From: Tetrahymena elliotti 4EA
Taxonomy: Eukaryota; Ciliophora; Oligohymenophorea; Hymenostomatida; Tetrahymenidae
Assembly: GCA_000231825.2 (NCBI GenBank)
Contig: JH720305.1
Coordinates: 1,253,557 to 1,317,556 of the forward strand
Length of the DNA stretch: 64,000 bases
Reading direction: 5' to 3'
Below, one piece after another: positions 23,099 through 35,694 of the stretch. Position 1 is the stretch's first letter. Each line of letters opens with the position of its first letter. The translations under genes and the position numbers were made by a program. Below the pieces are notes generated by a model, which had not been told where the DNA came from, searched no databases, and worked only from the letters and a program-made list of their open reading frames with translations.

Positions 23099-24893
23099 CA
23101 AAAAAGTGAATAAAATACCTAGCTCTATTCTTTATTTTGCAATAAAACAATATTATAGGAGGATTCATCAAATTTTAAGAAAATGGATTCATAACATTAA
23201 AACTAATATGGAAAAAATTTTTTATCAATGGTAAAATATTTAGTAAAAATAAATTTGCTTGAATATCTATATATCTGTTTGATTTATTTTTTTAATATAC
23301 TAATAAATTTAATTACTAATATATAAGAAATAAATTTAAATATACCCTGTATACTAATTATTATAACTTGGTATGAATAATATTTTAAAAATAAAAATTT
23401 AATAAAATAATATTATGATAAGTTTAGTTTCAAATATGTTTATTTATTTACCTTTCATTAAATGAATTAATTTGATTTTTATTTTATTAGAAAACCTGAT
23501 CTATATAATAAAAACAAATAAAATTAGTCTATTTTTTATAGTTAAGTTTTCATATGATATATGTTTTGATGATAATTCTGAATTTACTCTAAAGATAGTG
23601 TATTTGTAAAGTAAAAGGTTTTCCTGTTATAAATAACTTTTATCAATTAGAATAAAAATACCTCAACAATTTTGATATTTTAATAATCCAAAATTCTAAA
23701 AAAAAAATTGCTTTATTTTTTGAAAATTTATTTGATTTTCTTAGAACTATACTGGATAATATTTTATTAATTTTTGATGGAAGAATTACACTTTGATAAA
23801 AATTTATAGTTTTGACTAACCATTTAGATCAGTTACTTTTACTGGCCTTTAATAATTTAATGGACTTTAAAAATAATATTTAATTAATTAATGAGAAATT
23901 TTTAATTGAAAGAAATACCTCTTTCTTTATTAAGTATATTCAAATTTAAAGTATTAATAATTAGTTTTGATTAGTATAACTAACAACAACAACTCCATCA
24001 TTCAATTAATTAGTTCAGCAATTTAATACCTAAATTATATTTTTTATGATATGAATCCAGTAAGTTAGTATTATTTAATGCTGATGAATCTTATAAAAAT
24101 AATTATTACTACTGTATATAAACAAAATAAAGAATATTTTATGATTTCCGTTACATATATGATTCTAGTAAAAAATAAGATTACAAAAGCTTATAATATC
24201 ATATTATTTTTTAGTATTTTTTTCAATTATGTTTTGAAGGCTAAGGAACTAAAAAATAGAATAAGTTAATTCTGATATTTGTTGGCTACTTGTTAATTAA
24301 ATTTGGTATTAAAATTAGATAAAGTAGAAAATTAATAAGCTAAAATAAGCACTTATGTGCTAAAATGTTTCAAAAAATAAAAGAAAGAAAAATATGAAGT
24401 AGATTTATTTGTTTATTTTTAAAGAGGAATTGGTAATTATTAGAATGAGGTTTTTTGATATAAAAGTAAATAAAAAATAAGGTTGATATATGGATATATA
24501 TATATAACATAACTTAAACATAGTGTATTATTTTGAGTAAATATAGTTTTATTATAAATTTGAATAATTCATTAAATAGATTAATTAAGAGTTTCATGTA
24601 AAATCATTTATTTTTAGGAAAAATGTCTTCTTATTTTTTAGTTATTTAATTGTTTAGATATTTAAAATTGTTGTGTGTTTGTTTTTATTTTTGAAATTTT
24701 TAAAGTATTTTAAAAAGTCTTTTAATTTACTTTTTATTCTTTATTAGTCATAAATTTAATGTTTTAGTATGAAAAGCATTTATTTTAATTTTTTGTTTGA
24801 TTCTTTTTTAGTAATAATTAATAGATTATTTTTAATTTAGTAGATCTAACTTAGTTCATTTTCTTTATTTTTATCTTTATGATACTATTTCAT
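23099..24893. other. AT-rich convergent intergenic region
   Basis: 1.8 kb between the small secreted-protein gene and the ankyrin gene, both ending here. I see nothing beyond A/T-rich sequence. Confidence 0.55.
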
Positions 24894-25838
24894 TCAAAAA
24901 AATGAGAAAATGCTGCAACAGGTAGAGGATTCTCTGGTGATCCCCTCCATTTTACATGCTTCCTCTTCTATTTTTACTCTTGCATATGATTTTTTAGCAC
25001 CATCTTTGGAGGTAACATCAGTCGAAATTTATTGTTTGTCTAAATCAGATTCACTCTTCAATCTTTTTACCACTGAGTTCTTAATCAAAGAGATTATTTG
25101 TTCCTGATTTTGATGTTTTTCAAGCAAATCAAATATGGATTTACCCTTTTTACTAAGCTTTGCTTGACTAGCTCCATTTTCTATTAAGTATCTTATGCAT
25201 GATTTGTTAACTTCCATCTCTCTAGGATTTAATTTTACTTTGACTGAGCAAAAAACCATTAACATAGTATAGCCTTTCTTCTCATTAATAACTTCATCTA
25301 TATTAGCACCACTATCAAGTAAAAGGTCTGCTAACTTTAAACAAAGTCTTTTATTTTCAAAGTAGTTGCTATCTTCCTCTAAACGAGTAAAGCAGTGGTA
25401 AAAAGGTGTCTATCCAAGACTATTTTTTTTGTTAATATTAGCTCCTCTTTTAATTAGAAATTCAGCTATTTCGTAGAAGCCGCTAATGCAAGCAGCGCTA
25501 AGTGCAGTAAAACCAATATCATCACTACCTAAATCAATATTTATAGCAGGATTAATACATAAAGTCTTAACAATTTCTGCACGTCCAAGATAGCTAGCTA
25601 GAATAAGAGGGGATATACGGTTGTCCAAAGGAATATGTTTGAATTCTTCTAAATAATTTAAATTCATTTATTTTAAATCCATTTTACGGATTTATTCAAG
25701 AGAGTTATCATAAACGTAATTCATAAGCAGTAAATTTTTATTTATTTCCTAAGGCAATACTGCATTCTTTTAATTTTTATTAGTATTCTCCACTGATTTA
25801 TCTTTGCTTTCTTCTGTTTGTAGTTTTTCGTTAGCCAT
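24894..25838 (-). CDS. Ankyrin-repeat protein, 314 aa
   Basis: Single exon, ATG 25838-25836, TGA 24896-24894. After a polar N-terminal region (1-65), ankyrin repeats run from about residue 75 to 240, recognised by ISPLILASYLGRAEIVKTL, GFTALSAACISGFYEIAEFL, the loop RGANINKKNSLGQTPFY, and later DLLLDSGANIDE and YLIENGASQAKLSKKGKS. One repeat carries a longer insertion (around 155-175). The C-terminal 70 residues are charged and end in a Cys/Ser/Phe-rich tail. Ankyrin repeats bind other proteins; the partner is not apparent. There is no transmembrane segment and no catalytic domain, so a cytosolic adaptor is the cautious reading. Ciliate genomes hold many such single-exon ankyrin genes. Confidence 0.85.
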
Positions 25839-27071
25839 TTTATTGATTATTAATTAAACTTGGAAAAAATTTGTTTTTTTTCAGTAAATTTGAGCAGAAA
25901 GATATCTAAAATAATTTTATAATGAAATTTATATCAAGTTCTCTGATTAATGTATTGTATTATGTAAAGAATTATATCTATTGTTAAGTAAAAGAAGCAA
26001 TAGATCGATGTTGTTTGTCACTTTAAATTATAAGGGGAAGGACTATTTGATTAATCAATCTTCTTTATTTTAATTAATTATTCTTCTAGTTTATATTGTT
26101 TTAATAGTTTTTTTAACGCAATTTTTTTACTCTTTCAACGATATTTAGATGAAAAATTAATTATTTGTTAGTTTTTTATAATTTTCAGGGTTATTTATAA
26201 TGTTGTAATGTATTTTGCGAAAAAATGTGCATGCATAATTTTTATTATTCATTTTAAATGAGATGAATTTAGTATTTTTATCTGTTTAATACTAAGTTAT
26301 ATATACTTTACTATTTTCTTTAGAGTATTAACGACAAAAATTTTCACACTCTGCTAGAATATAGCCATTCATAAAAATCATATAAAACTAACTTGAAGTA
26401 TTCATTTCATAAAATATCTCACCCATTCATCAAAATCCTCTAAATATTTTTTGAATTTAGGTGAATTTTCTAAATTTTTCTCTTAAATGTAATAATCCTT
26501 CAATTTATTTTCAGCCAGCAAAAAAAAATAGCTTAATATTTAATTTCAATTCATTTTCTCAAAAATCTTTCACCCTATATTTAATTTAAATATTCATTAC
26601 ATCAGTAGAAATAGAATATTATTAGTTTAATAAATCTTATATCAAAAAACAATCAACAAGATTTTCTTTCAAGTATTTCTTCTATTTGTTTTTCTATTAA
26701 CATTGATATAATTTAATCTTATACTTCTATTCTAATTACCTTGAATTAATTACTTTTTCTTTTACACTTTTAATTGTAATATTTTTAAATTCAAGAAATT
26801 TCACCACAACTAGTTATTCAATAGCTACAAACCAAACTAATTTATAATATTTCACTATCCTTTTGAATTTAAATGGTGAAAATAGAATTCTTTACATATT
26901 AAAGGAAAATTAATTAAAAATAATACTGATCTAAAAATTAAGCATTAATTATTGCTTAAAATGAGTTTGATGTAATTTATTCTTTTCAATATTTTTCATC
27001 GAAGCATTTCCTTTAAAAAATTAAATAATTTATTATTTTCACAAGTAAACATAAAATATATTTAAACAACC

Positions 27072-27124
27072 TGCTAGAACATCTATTACTTATTATTTTC
27101 ATGCTAGAAACTCTATTACTTATT
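27072..27124. repeat. Imperfect 23-nt direct repeat
   Basis: TGCTAGAA..CTATTACTTATT occurs twice, at 27072-27094 and 27102-27124, differing at two positions, with seven bases between the copies. It lies in non-coding DNA with no associated open frame. Confidence 0.7.
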
Positions 27125-30100
27125 TCTTAATTAATTTATTAATATTAATCTAACAAAAAAATTATTAGAAGGAAAATAATAGACTATTGACTATTTTTTG
27201 GTTTTGTTTTTGATTTTTCAAAAAAATAAAGGTCGAATACTGGATTTAAAGTTGTGAATTATGTGATTGATATTAATTACCCTTTTTTTAATTGATTTAT
27301 AATTATTTGGCTTATCTAATTTTCAAGTAGATATTTATAATATAAATAAATTAATGTGATTTGGCTCAAAAAAACCAATTTTATTTAATAATTTAATTTT
27401 TTTATCAGGGTTGATTATCAAACCTTCATTTCAAAAATTTTTGTCAAAATATTTAATTTGCTCTATCTATGCTCAAGCTTTTCTTGTTACTAAATTCAAT
27501 TACAATTTTAAATTAATGTCAGATTGAAAAATTGAGATTTATAAATTGCAATATTTTATTTGATCTCTTTCACAATTAATCAAACTATTTTTTTTATTAT
27601 TTCTTGACTCATTTAATAAAAAGAATGTAAAAAGTAACTAATTCTAATTGAATAATTAAATTTAGAGTCAGTTTTTTTCTTTTTTTACTTTGTGAGGTCT
27701 TTAAAATGTTAATTTTTTTATTCAAATCTCAAATAAAATGATCCTATATTCTTCAAATAAAGTCTCAACTGAATATATATGAATCGTTTTGTCTAGCTTT
27801 ATGTAGATATTTAAAATATCTGAAATATACTAAAGAGTAAAGAAGAAGAAAAAATAATTCTCATAAGGAAATTAAGTTGAGAGATTATACAATACTAACT
27901 TAGCTTTATTTTAAATTGAATAAATACCTTTTAAATTGTAGGTTTTTGAAGAATAAGTATGAATTTGAGAGAAAAATAGAATTATTTAAAGATTTAACAT
28001 AAATATCAACTTTACAAATTATGTTTAAAATTTAGCAAACAAATATTTTTTATAATTTTAAATATTAATTAAAACATTTTTTTAAATTTATTTTAAAAGA
28101 TAAATAGTTAATAACTCAATTAATTGAATAATTTTTAAATGAAATTTTACCAATTTTTAAAGATTTAAGTTCTAGTGTTAAACTATATTTTGCTGAGTTA
28201 AAATAGTTAAAATTATTAAAAGTTTCTGAGGACAAAATAATCTAAAAAAAACTTAGTTAAATTTAAGAAATTAAGAAAAAAAAGAATTAAAAATAACAAG
28301 TTAATTTATGTTTATTATATAAAAATTATTTAGATTTAATTGAAATTTAAAAATTTAATACATATTCTGATAAACTAAAATAATTATGAACCAAATGATT
28401 TTTAAAATAAAAATAAAATTCAATATTTATTTAAAAATACACTTTGAAAGAATAATTATTATTTTATATTATTTTTTATCTTTTTTTATTTTAATTTTAT
28501 TCATTTTATTATTCAAAAGATAGTCATTTGTGCTTGTACGATATGAATTATTCTACTTCAAAAGCACTATTTAGTATATTTTTAATTTAATTTATAAATT
28601 AGAAATTTTAAGAATAAATAAAAATGAAAATTAATAGTTAATTTTTATCAAATTTTCTAAACTTCTTTTATTATTCTTACCTTTACATATTGTAAAATTA
28701 CAAAAAATTTTAGAAAATTTAGATTAGAATCTAAATTCTTGGTGAAATTTTTACTTATTTTTTATTAAGGTTTAATTTTAAGTTTTTAATTTAAATGATA
28801 GAATTTTATGGTTATTTTTTTAAATAACAAGTTGAATATAATTGATTAATTATTAGTTGATTGTAATATATATATCAAAATTTATGCTGAAAGAGTTTAT
28901 TTATTTCAGTTAAAAAATTAAATTAACAAATAAACAATAGATTTCAAATTAAAGTAGAGTTTTAATTTATGCAATTGCTCGTTTTTGAATAATTAATTTT
29001 TTTGCCTCAATTAAAGATTAATTAAAATAAATACTAAAAAGAAAATATTTCTGATGGTGATTTTAAATCTAGATTTAATTTCAATAATCTTTTTTTGAAA
29101 TAGATGAATATCAAAATACTATTTAGATTATATAAATTTATATTAAAAGTGCACATACCACAAGTGAGAAATTTAGTTAATAAAAGATAAACCTGAATAA
29201 TATTTTGATTAAAAAGCATATACTATTACTTTTAAATTATAAAGATCAAACATTACTAAGTTCGAATATTTTTTTTCAAATATATTCCAATTAATTTTTA
29301 TAAAAGTGGGGGAATAAATATCTATGCTAATATCAAAAAAATTTATTGATTTAGATTATAATTTACTCCGCTAAATACTAAGAAATTATATTTATCTGAT
29401 ATTATTTACAAGAAGGCTTAGTACGGATTGTAAAAGAATCTTGATTGATAGCTAATTAACACTTAAAAATTTATTAATTTCATTAAAGATAATTGAGCTT
29501 AAAGGTCTATTTAATAAGAATTTCTATATTGAAAAAGATAGATATTCGCATTTAAAAAGATAACTAAGATGATCATTTCATTTTTTTGGATGTTTTGTAT
29601 TTGAATTTAATGATATTAAATTTAATTTATCTTGAAATATTAATTACGAAAACACTTGAATATTCATACAAATTAGACTAGTCAAAATGAATTTTGATGT
29701 TTTAATTTTCTTTAAACACCGAAACGAATCAGCAAAAATAGATTTTTATTTGTTTTTTTACCACATGACTATTTAACGAATAAGTTGTATCTTGTTTGAA
29801 ATTTAAAAATAGTATTTATAGTTAGTTTTTTATAGTGCTAATTATAGGAAAAGGTTTTTGAAAATAAAACTTAAAATTGTAGAATATTTATTAACTTATT
29901 TTATGAAACCCGCCTATCTATATGGATAAAAATATAGCATGTAATAAAATTTTCAATTTTAAATTCGTTTTTACAACAATTTTTAGAATTTATTTAGAAT
30001 ATTATCTTTGGTAAATAAGCATAAAAAGTATTTAGGGATGATGTATTTTTAAAGAAATTATTAAATATTCACACATCAGGATAAGTTCTTTTTAGATGAA

Positions 30101-30535
30101 CCAATAGTATTTATACAAATATATACATTTATTTAAAAATTAGTATTGTTTTTTTTTCAGATAGAGGTGGGAGTGAGGTAAGTGGAAATATATTGTAATT
30201 TCTTCGTAGTAAAAAATAATAGAACTCACAAATAGTTATGAGATAGAGTGAATTTAGTTGTTTTTAATTTGAAAAATTTAGATATTTTTTTGAAAATTAT
30301 TAGTTGTAGTGTGTCAAAACAATTATTTGATTGACAAATTAATAGTAAAGGAATGAGTTTTTAAGTGGATGACTCATTTAGTGAGTGTGCTTTTATGTAT
30401 TTGATTAATGTGAATTCAATATGTGAGCAAATTATAAAGGAAATATGCATAATAAATATTGTATATTGAATATAGAGTATTGCGAATTAATATATTTTTT
30501 TGTTATTATATCATATAATATTTGATAAACAAATT

Positions 30536-30568
30536 TTGATTGATTGATTATAAAGATTGATTGATCGA
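30536..30568. repeat. TTGA tetranucleotide tracts
   Basis: Two short runs of (TTGA)n separated by six bases, about 350 bases upstream of the UBE2H-type gene. They are the complement of the AATC tracts found elsewhere in the window. Confidence 0.65.
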
Positions 30569-30913
30569 TTTCTTAATATAGTCATCAGATGGGAAACCTT
30601 AGTAGGGGAAACACAATATTTAAAGGAATAATATAAGCCAATTAAATTCAAAGAGTTTTTGAAAACTCATTTGATTAGTAATTAATAATAAAAGAAAAAC
30701 AAAATTTAGTAAAGAAAAATCTTAGTAGAAACAAGCAAGCTCCCAACTAAAATCAAAATCAAGCATAATTAATAACATTCACATATCACAGATAACAACT
30801 AATTAATCAAGAAGTCCAGCATTAAAGCAAAAACACACTCACTTTAAGCTAGAAGTTTCCTACAATAAAAATTAAAGTAGTTCACTGAAAGAGATCTCCA
30901 TCTATCAAAAAAA

Positions 30914-32151
30914 ATGTAGACTACACCCTAAGGCTATAATCCTGCTGTTGCAGGTAAGAGAAAGCAAAGAGACATTGCTAAACTTTTGATGAGTGACTAC
31001 AAAGTTACTCAAAGTAAAACAAACAAGAATGATATGGCAATCGAATTCCCAGGTCCAAAGGACTCTCTATACGAAGGCGGTGCTTGGACTGTACATGTTC
31101 TCCTCCCTGAATAATACCCCTACAAATCACCCTCAATCGGATTCATGAATAAAATCTACCATCCTAATGTCGATGAAGCGTAACTAATTTATTTTATCTT
31201 TTTTATTTTTTCTACTTCCTCCTCCTCCTTCTTTTATGATTTAGGCAGAAAGTCATGATATTATTATTGTTATTACTACTTATAATTACTTAAATTTTTC
31301 GATTTACCTTACCTAATATTAGTAAATTTCTCAATACAATTGATATTCAATACTATAGGTATTTCCTCTCTATATTTTTTCGTTTTCACATTTTCATTGA
31401 AAACAAATCATGCGCAAAAGCATTTTTTATTATTTATACTCTTTCATTGGTTATTTCCTTCATTTATCTTCATTTTATCAAGTTTTGTAAAAATTTTTAA
31501 ACGCCAAATCAATTAATAATTAGAAGGAGTTTTTTAATATTGCTTTGTAAATCAATCAAATTTTTCTTTTATTTTAATTTTTAGATCATTCTTTATAATT
31601 TTACTAATCAACTCTTTTTTAAAATCTAAATTAGATCTGGAAGTGTATGTCTTGATGTCATTAATCAAAGCTGGTCCCCCATGTTTGAGCTAGTAAACAT
31701 CTTTGATAGTTTTCTACCTCAGCTTTTAAGCTATCCTAACCCTCATGATCCCTTAAATCCTGAAGCAGCATCTATGATGAACAAGGACTTAAAGAGATAT
31801 GAATAAAAAGTTCGTGATTATGTCAAAAAATATGCTATGAAAGCTGAATTAGTATCGAAGACAAACACCATAGAAATCGAAGAAGAGGATTGTCTCGTCA
31901 AGTAAAATTCTATAAGAGAACCTGCTCTCTCAACAGCTTTATCAACTGCTACCACACGTAGAGATTCATAAGCAATCGAAGAAGAAATTGATTCTAGTAG
32001 CGGTAATCAATTCAGTGACAATGAAGATGAAGGAAAAAAAAAAGAAGAAGAGATACAAGAAGATTAACTTAGCTAAATTTCACTTGAAGATGTGAGCGAC
32101 TTAAGTGATAATGAAGAAGTTGATTATGATGCCATAGAGTGCTATGCTTGA
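30914..32151 (+). CDS. UBE2H: Ubiquitin-conjugating enzyme E2, UBE2H/Ubc8 type
   Basis: Two exons, 30914-31179 and 31635-32151, with a 455-nt phase-2 intron; 260 aa. The UBC fold is complete: [36 protein letters not shown] with the HPN motif at 83-85, and the catalytic Cys94 in [13 protein letters not shown]. The block [21 protein letters not shown] is characteristic of UBE2H/yeast Ubc8 rather than other E2s. A long Ser/Asp/Glu-rich acidic tail (about 175-260) extends the acidic tail known in this subfamily. The enzyme accepts ubiquitin from E1 by thioester and, in yeast and animals, works with the GID/CTLH E3 complex in catabolite degradation and erythroid remodelling; use of the same partner here is inferred. 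The intron falls between the HPN motif and the catalytic Cys. Confidence 0.95.
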
Positions 32152-33018
32152 GAGAGCAGTATATTTGTGATTACTGATGAAATTAATAAAAATAACTAAT
32201 CACTACTCCTACCCATCATTAATCACACACATAACCAGTAGTAATAGAAAGGTGATTGAAAGCATGTTTGTATTCCTACTAAATAAATTATCTTCAAATA
32301 TTACTTTTGTTTGATATTCATTCTTCCTTCATAATATCAACGAGCAACTCAACTCTATCAAGCTATTCAATAAATAAATACTTAACATTACTGCATTCAT
32401 TTATTGGAACAAATAGATTATTTTTGAGAAATATCAGACAAAAATAATGTCTTTTCAAATAGTTTAATTTGCTTTATCTACCACCTATATTAAATAACTC
32501 TAATAACCAATCCTAATTTAAATAACTCAGCATGCCATTACTCAGATACAAATAGATAGCTATCTAATTACTTTCATAAAATATATTCACTATATTAACT
32601 ACTCTTCTCCTTCTCATCTTTCTTTCTATTTATTTCTCAATTCTTTTATAGTCTTAGCACTATAACAAGATAAAATACATCAAAAACTAAACAATTAATT
32701 AAAAATCAGCATAGATTTAAGAAAAACAAATAAATTACTTCATCACTTGATGAAAATATTATAGCGCATAAATAATTTAGTATATATGGTTGGGTTCTAG
32801 ATGTAAATAAGAAAGAAAGTAAACATGCTTTCTATTTTATAGGAAATACTATCAAGAATAACAGAAGTTGTAGTGCATGGAAAGTAGTATTGTTGCTGCG
32901 AATAAAAATAATTTAATAAGAATTAAAAATATATTACAAAGATTATATACATATTATAATTAAATAAACTAATTTTATATAATAATTATTCTTACTTGTT
33001 AATTACTCTCTATATTTA

Positions 33019-33038
33019 ATATATATATATATATATAT
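33019..33038. repeat. (AT)n microsatellite
   Basis: About ten AT dinucleotides in non-coding DNA. Confidence 0.9.
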
Positions 33039-33660
33039 TATATATCAATTTATATAAATACTTATAAATCAATTTATTTTTATCTTTCAATTTATTATCT
33101 TTTCATATAATGTGTAATAAAATTTTATTCTCAAAACTCATAATCTATTTATTTATACACCAAATAATATCAAATTACTGTTTTATTTAATTAATATATT
33201 CACCTATGAAAAGTTATTGCAATATCCTTAATAATAAAATTAAATATTATGGATTGAGAAATGAAATATTTTCAGTGTAGATATGATTATGCATCATGTT
33301 TAATAATCAAATCAATAATAATAATCAAATATAAAAAAATAAAATGTGAAAATAACTTCTGAGCTTTAATGTATTCCGAATCTAAAATTTCATTAAATAA
33401 GTATTTGATAGTTTATCTATAATTAGGGTTTGAGACAAAAATTTTATTTTATCCTCTTTTTTATTTTAGGTAATTTTTTATTAGAATTTTTACATTTTTG
33501 ATTAAAAATAGGATTCACAATTTTATTCGTTTATAAAGTTATATTTTTGTTTAAAAGCGAAAATCATTATTTTTTCTATTTACTATTGAGTTTTAGTTAT
33601 CAAAAATTTATTTGATTTATCAAAGATAATTAAAAAAATAAATTATCTCCTATCCATTCA

Positions 33661-33701
33661 CTCATTCATTCATTAGTTTGTTTGTTTGTTTGTTTGTCTG
33701 T
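33661..33701. repeat. (ATTC)n and (TTTG)n microsatellites
   Basis: Three ATTC units followed directly by about five TTTG units with one substitution, in non-coding DNA. Confidence 0.85.
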
Positions 33702-34059
33702 TTAATTATTTTATGATCATATGCGACACCTCCAATCTTGCAATCAACTTTATTATTTTCTACTTCATACTTATTTAATTTATATTATCTTCAAAATAAT
33801 AAGTAATTAATATACTTCTACCGTGATTAAATATTTTTAAAGTTAAATTGCTTAAAAAATTTGGTATTTTGTAATAATTTTAGAATATTTAAAAGGTATT
33901 TTTCTTGATTTCAAAAGCCTACAAATTTTATTTTCTGAGTTAAGAGAAAAAAATATTTGCTTCTATCATAAATAATTTAATAATATCAAAATTTTTTATC
34001 AATTTAATAAAGCTGTTTTAATATCTTTCATTTAATAAGAAAAATACTAGTTTGTGAAA

Positions 34060-34869
34060 ATGGATCTAGATTATGATGAGGAATTTTTAGATGAAAGGAC
34101 AGAGTCCACAAGGAATTCTACAAAATCATTTGAAGAGCCAGGCACAATCAAAATGCTCTAGAAAGACATAGAAAATATGAATATAAATACTCAAAAGTAA
34201 TCTTAGGATGAAATGGAAATGAAGAAGCTAAAATCTTTAAAGATAATATGCGTTGAACCTAAGAGATTCAGTGACAAATATTTTAGAGATTTATTATTTA
34301 ATTAGATAGATGCAACTATAAAAAATTAATACACTACTGAAGAAACTGAGAGTGAATGCGATCCTCTGTTAGAAGCTTGTATGGGTAAGAATTTATTTAG
34401 TATTATATATGAGAGGAAGGCAGGATAATACTATTTGACTCCATTATAGAAATTTATAATTTAAAAAGAAGTGGATTAGGAAATTGAGTTAAATCCAAGT
34501 TCTAAATTTTTAATTGGAGATACTTTATTTGAAGTCCTTTAGTTAACTTAACAAATTACTCTATAATGCATTACTATTAAAGATCAAAATGCTGAAAGTC
34601 AGAAAATATATTCATCATACTCAGATACCCAGTCGGTTCTAAAAATTGGAAGATCACATATTTCATTCTTAAAGCATGATAAGTACATAAGCAGAGAGCA
34701 TGCAGAAATCATTAAAAGAGATGGTAAATTCTTCCTATACAAATCAAATCAAAATGCAAATAAGATTTGGGCTTGTCTTAAACCTGATGATAGATTATTG
34801 TTGGAAGATGGAAAAAACATAAGAATAGGTTTTTCATGCGAAAGACAAATAAAAATGATTTATACATGA
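34060..34869 (+). CDS. FHA-domain protein, 269 aa
   Basis: Single exon from ATG 34060 to TGA 34867-34869. A C-terminal forkhead-associated domain (about 190-265) has the core phosphothreonine-binding residues: KIGRS (G197, R198, S199) and, after a short loop, YISREHAEII (S211, R212, H214). The remaining strands (GKFFLYKSNQNANKIWA and LLLEDGKNIRIGF) complete the sandwich. FHA domains read phospho-Thr on partners, usually in kinase signalling, DNA damage response or ciliary scaffolds. The N-terminal half (1-185) is acidic at first and then contains strand-rich segments (KSLKIICVEP, NLFSIIYERKAGQYYLTP, FLIGDTLFEVLQL) that could be a second, degenerate FHA-like fold; this is weak. There is no kinase or enzymatic domain. 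Confidence 0.85.
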
Positions 34870-35694
34870 TAAATTAATAATCATATTCTTAATGAAACTT
34901 TTAAAAAGATAAACAAAAAATACGATTTTTCCAACTAATTTAATATATATTTTTAGAGTAAATAAAATATTATTTTTATATTAATTATTTTTTTTTACAT
35001 ACTTTCAATACAATTATCAATTAGAATATTATTAGATGTTGTTATTATTAGAATCTATTTTTTTTATTCAATTATTTAATTCACAAGATGATTTTTCATC
35101 AAAATGATATTCATTTTCTCTTATTTGTTATTAAAATAAATAAGAAAATTACAATTACAAAATATCTCTTTTACCAAACAAATAAAATATAAATAATTGT
35201 CAGCATTCTAAATTAAAATCACTTATATTAAATAATTTTTTAAAAACATTTATTATTTGTTTCAATCAAGTTATTTTGTAAAAAATAAAATAATTTATAA
35301 AATATTTTGATTATTTACTCTTTAATATGTTGTTAAAATTCAATAAATTTTTAAGATTCATTTTTTAATTTTGTTAAATGCACTTATTTCACCAAATTTA
35401 CAAAGATTTTATTAGTTTAGACAAATAAATTAGTAAAGAAATATTATTTGATTATCTCTTATCTTCATTTTATACTTTAAAAGATAGGAGGGTTAATGGG
35501 GTTAATGAGGATCTCCAGTAAATTCTAAAATACCCTTTATATTATTTTCAAGCATAATTGTGAGTGGTAATGAAGAATATGACTAATTTAAATTTTTGTG
35601 GTATTTTATAATCTATGATTTATTTCTAAAAAGTTTAATATTCTAATTTTCTAAAAATTTTGATATAAATAAGCTAATTAGAATAAAAAAAATA
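34870..35694. other. AT-rich intergenic region
   Basis: No gene is seen. A short G-rich stretch with two GGGTTAAT-like units lies around 35488-35511 but does not match a ciliate telomere array. Confidence 0.55.

Larger units (their letters stand above)
25839..30913. other. 5-kb gene-poor, very AT-rich region
   Basis: The longest gene-free stretch of the window, between the divergent ankyrin and UBE2H genes. No frame has protein-like composition. Features seen: an imperfect 23-nt direct repeat at 27072-27094 and 27102-27124, and TTGATTGATTGA tracts at 30536-30568. The last few hundred bases before 30914 are less A/T-skewed and probably hold the promoter and 5' UTR of the ubiquitin-conjugating enzyme gene. 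Confidence 0.5.
32152..34059. other. AT-rich intergenic region with microsatellites
   Basis: 1.9 kb between two plus-strand genes. It contains an (AT)n run near 33019-33038 and adjacent (ATTC)n and (TTTG)n runs near 33661-33701. A frame without TGA from about 32787 to 33290 crosses the (AT)n tract and has no protein-like composition, so no gene is called. Confidence 0.55.

Noticed and set aside
32787..33290. Long TGA-free plus-strand frame
   Set aside because: It runs through an (AT)n microsatellite and has Ile/Tyr/Asn/Leu composition expected of random AT-rich DNA.
35488..35511. GGGTTAATGGGGTTAAT resembling telomere repeats
   Set aside because: Only two imperfect units, and the spacing differs from the Tetrahymena repeat, so it is not a telomere or internal telomeric array.
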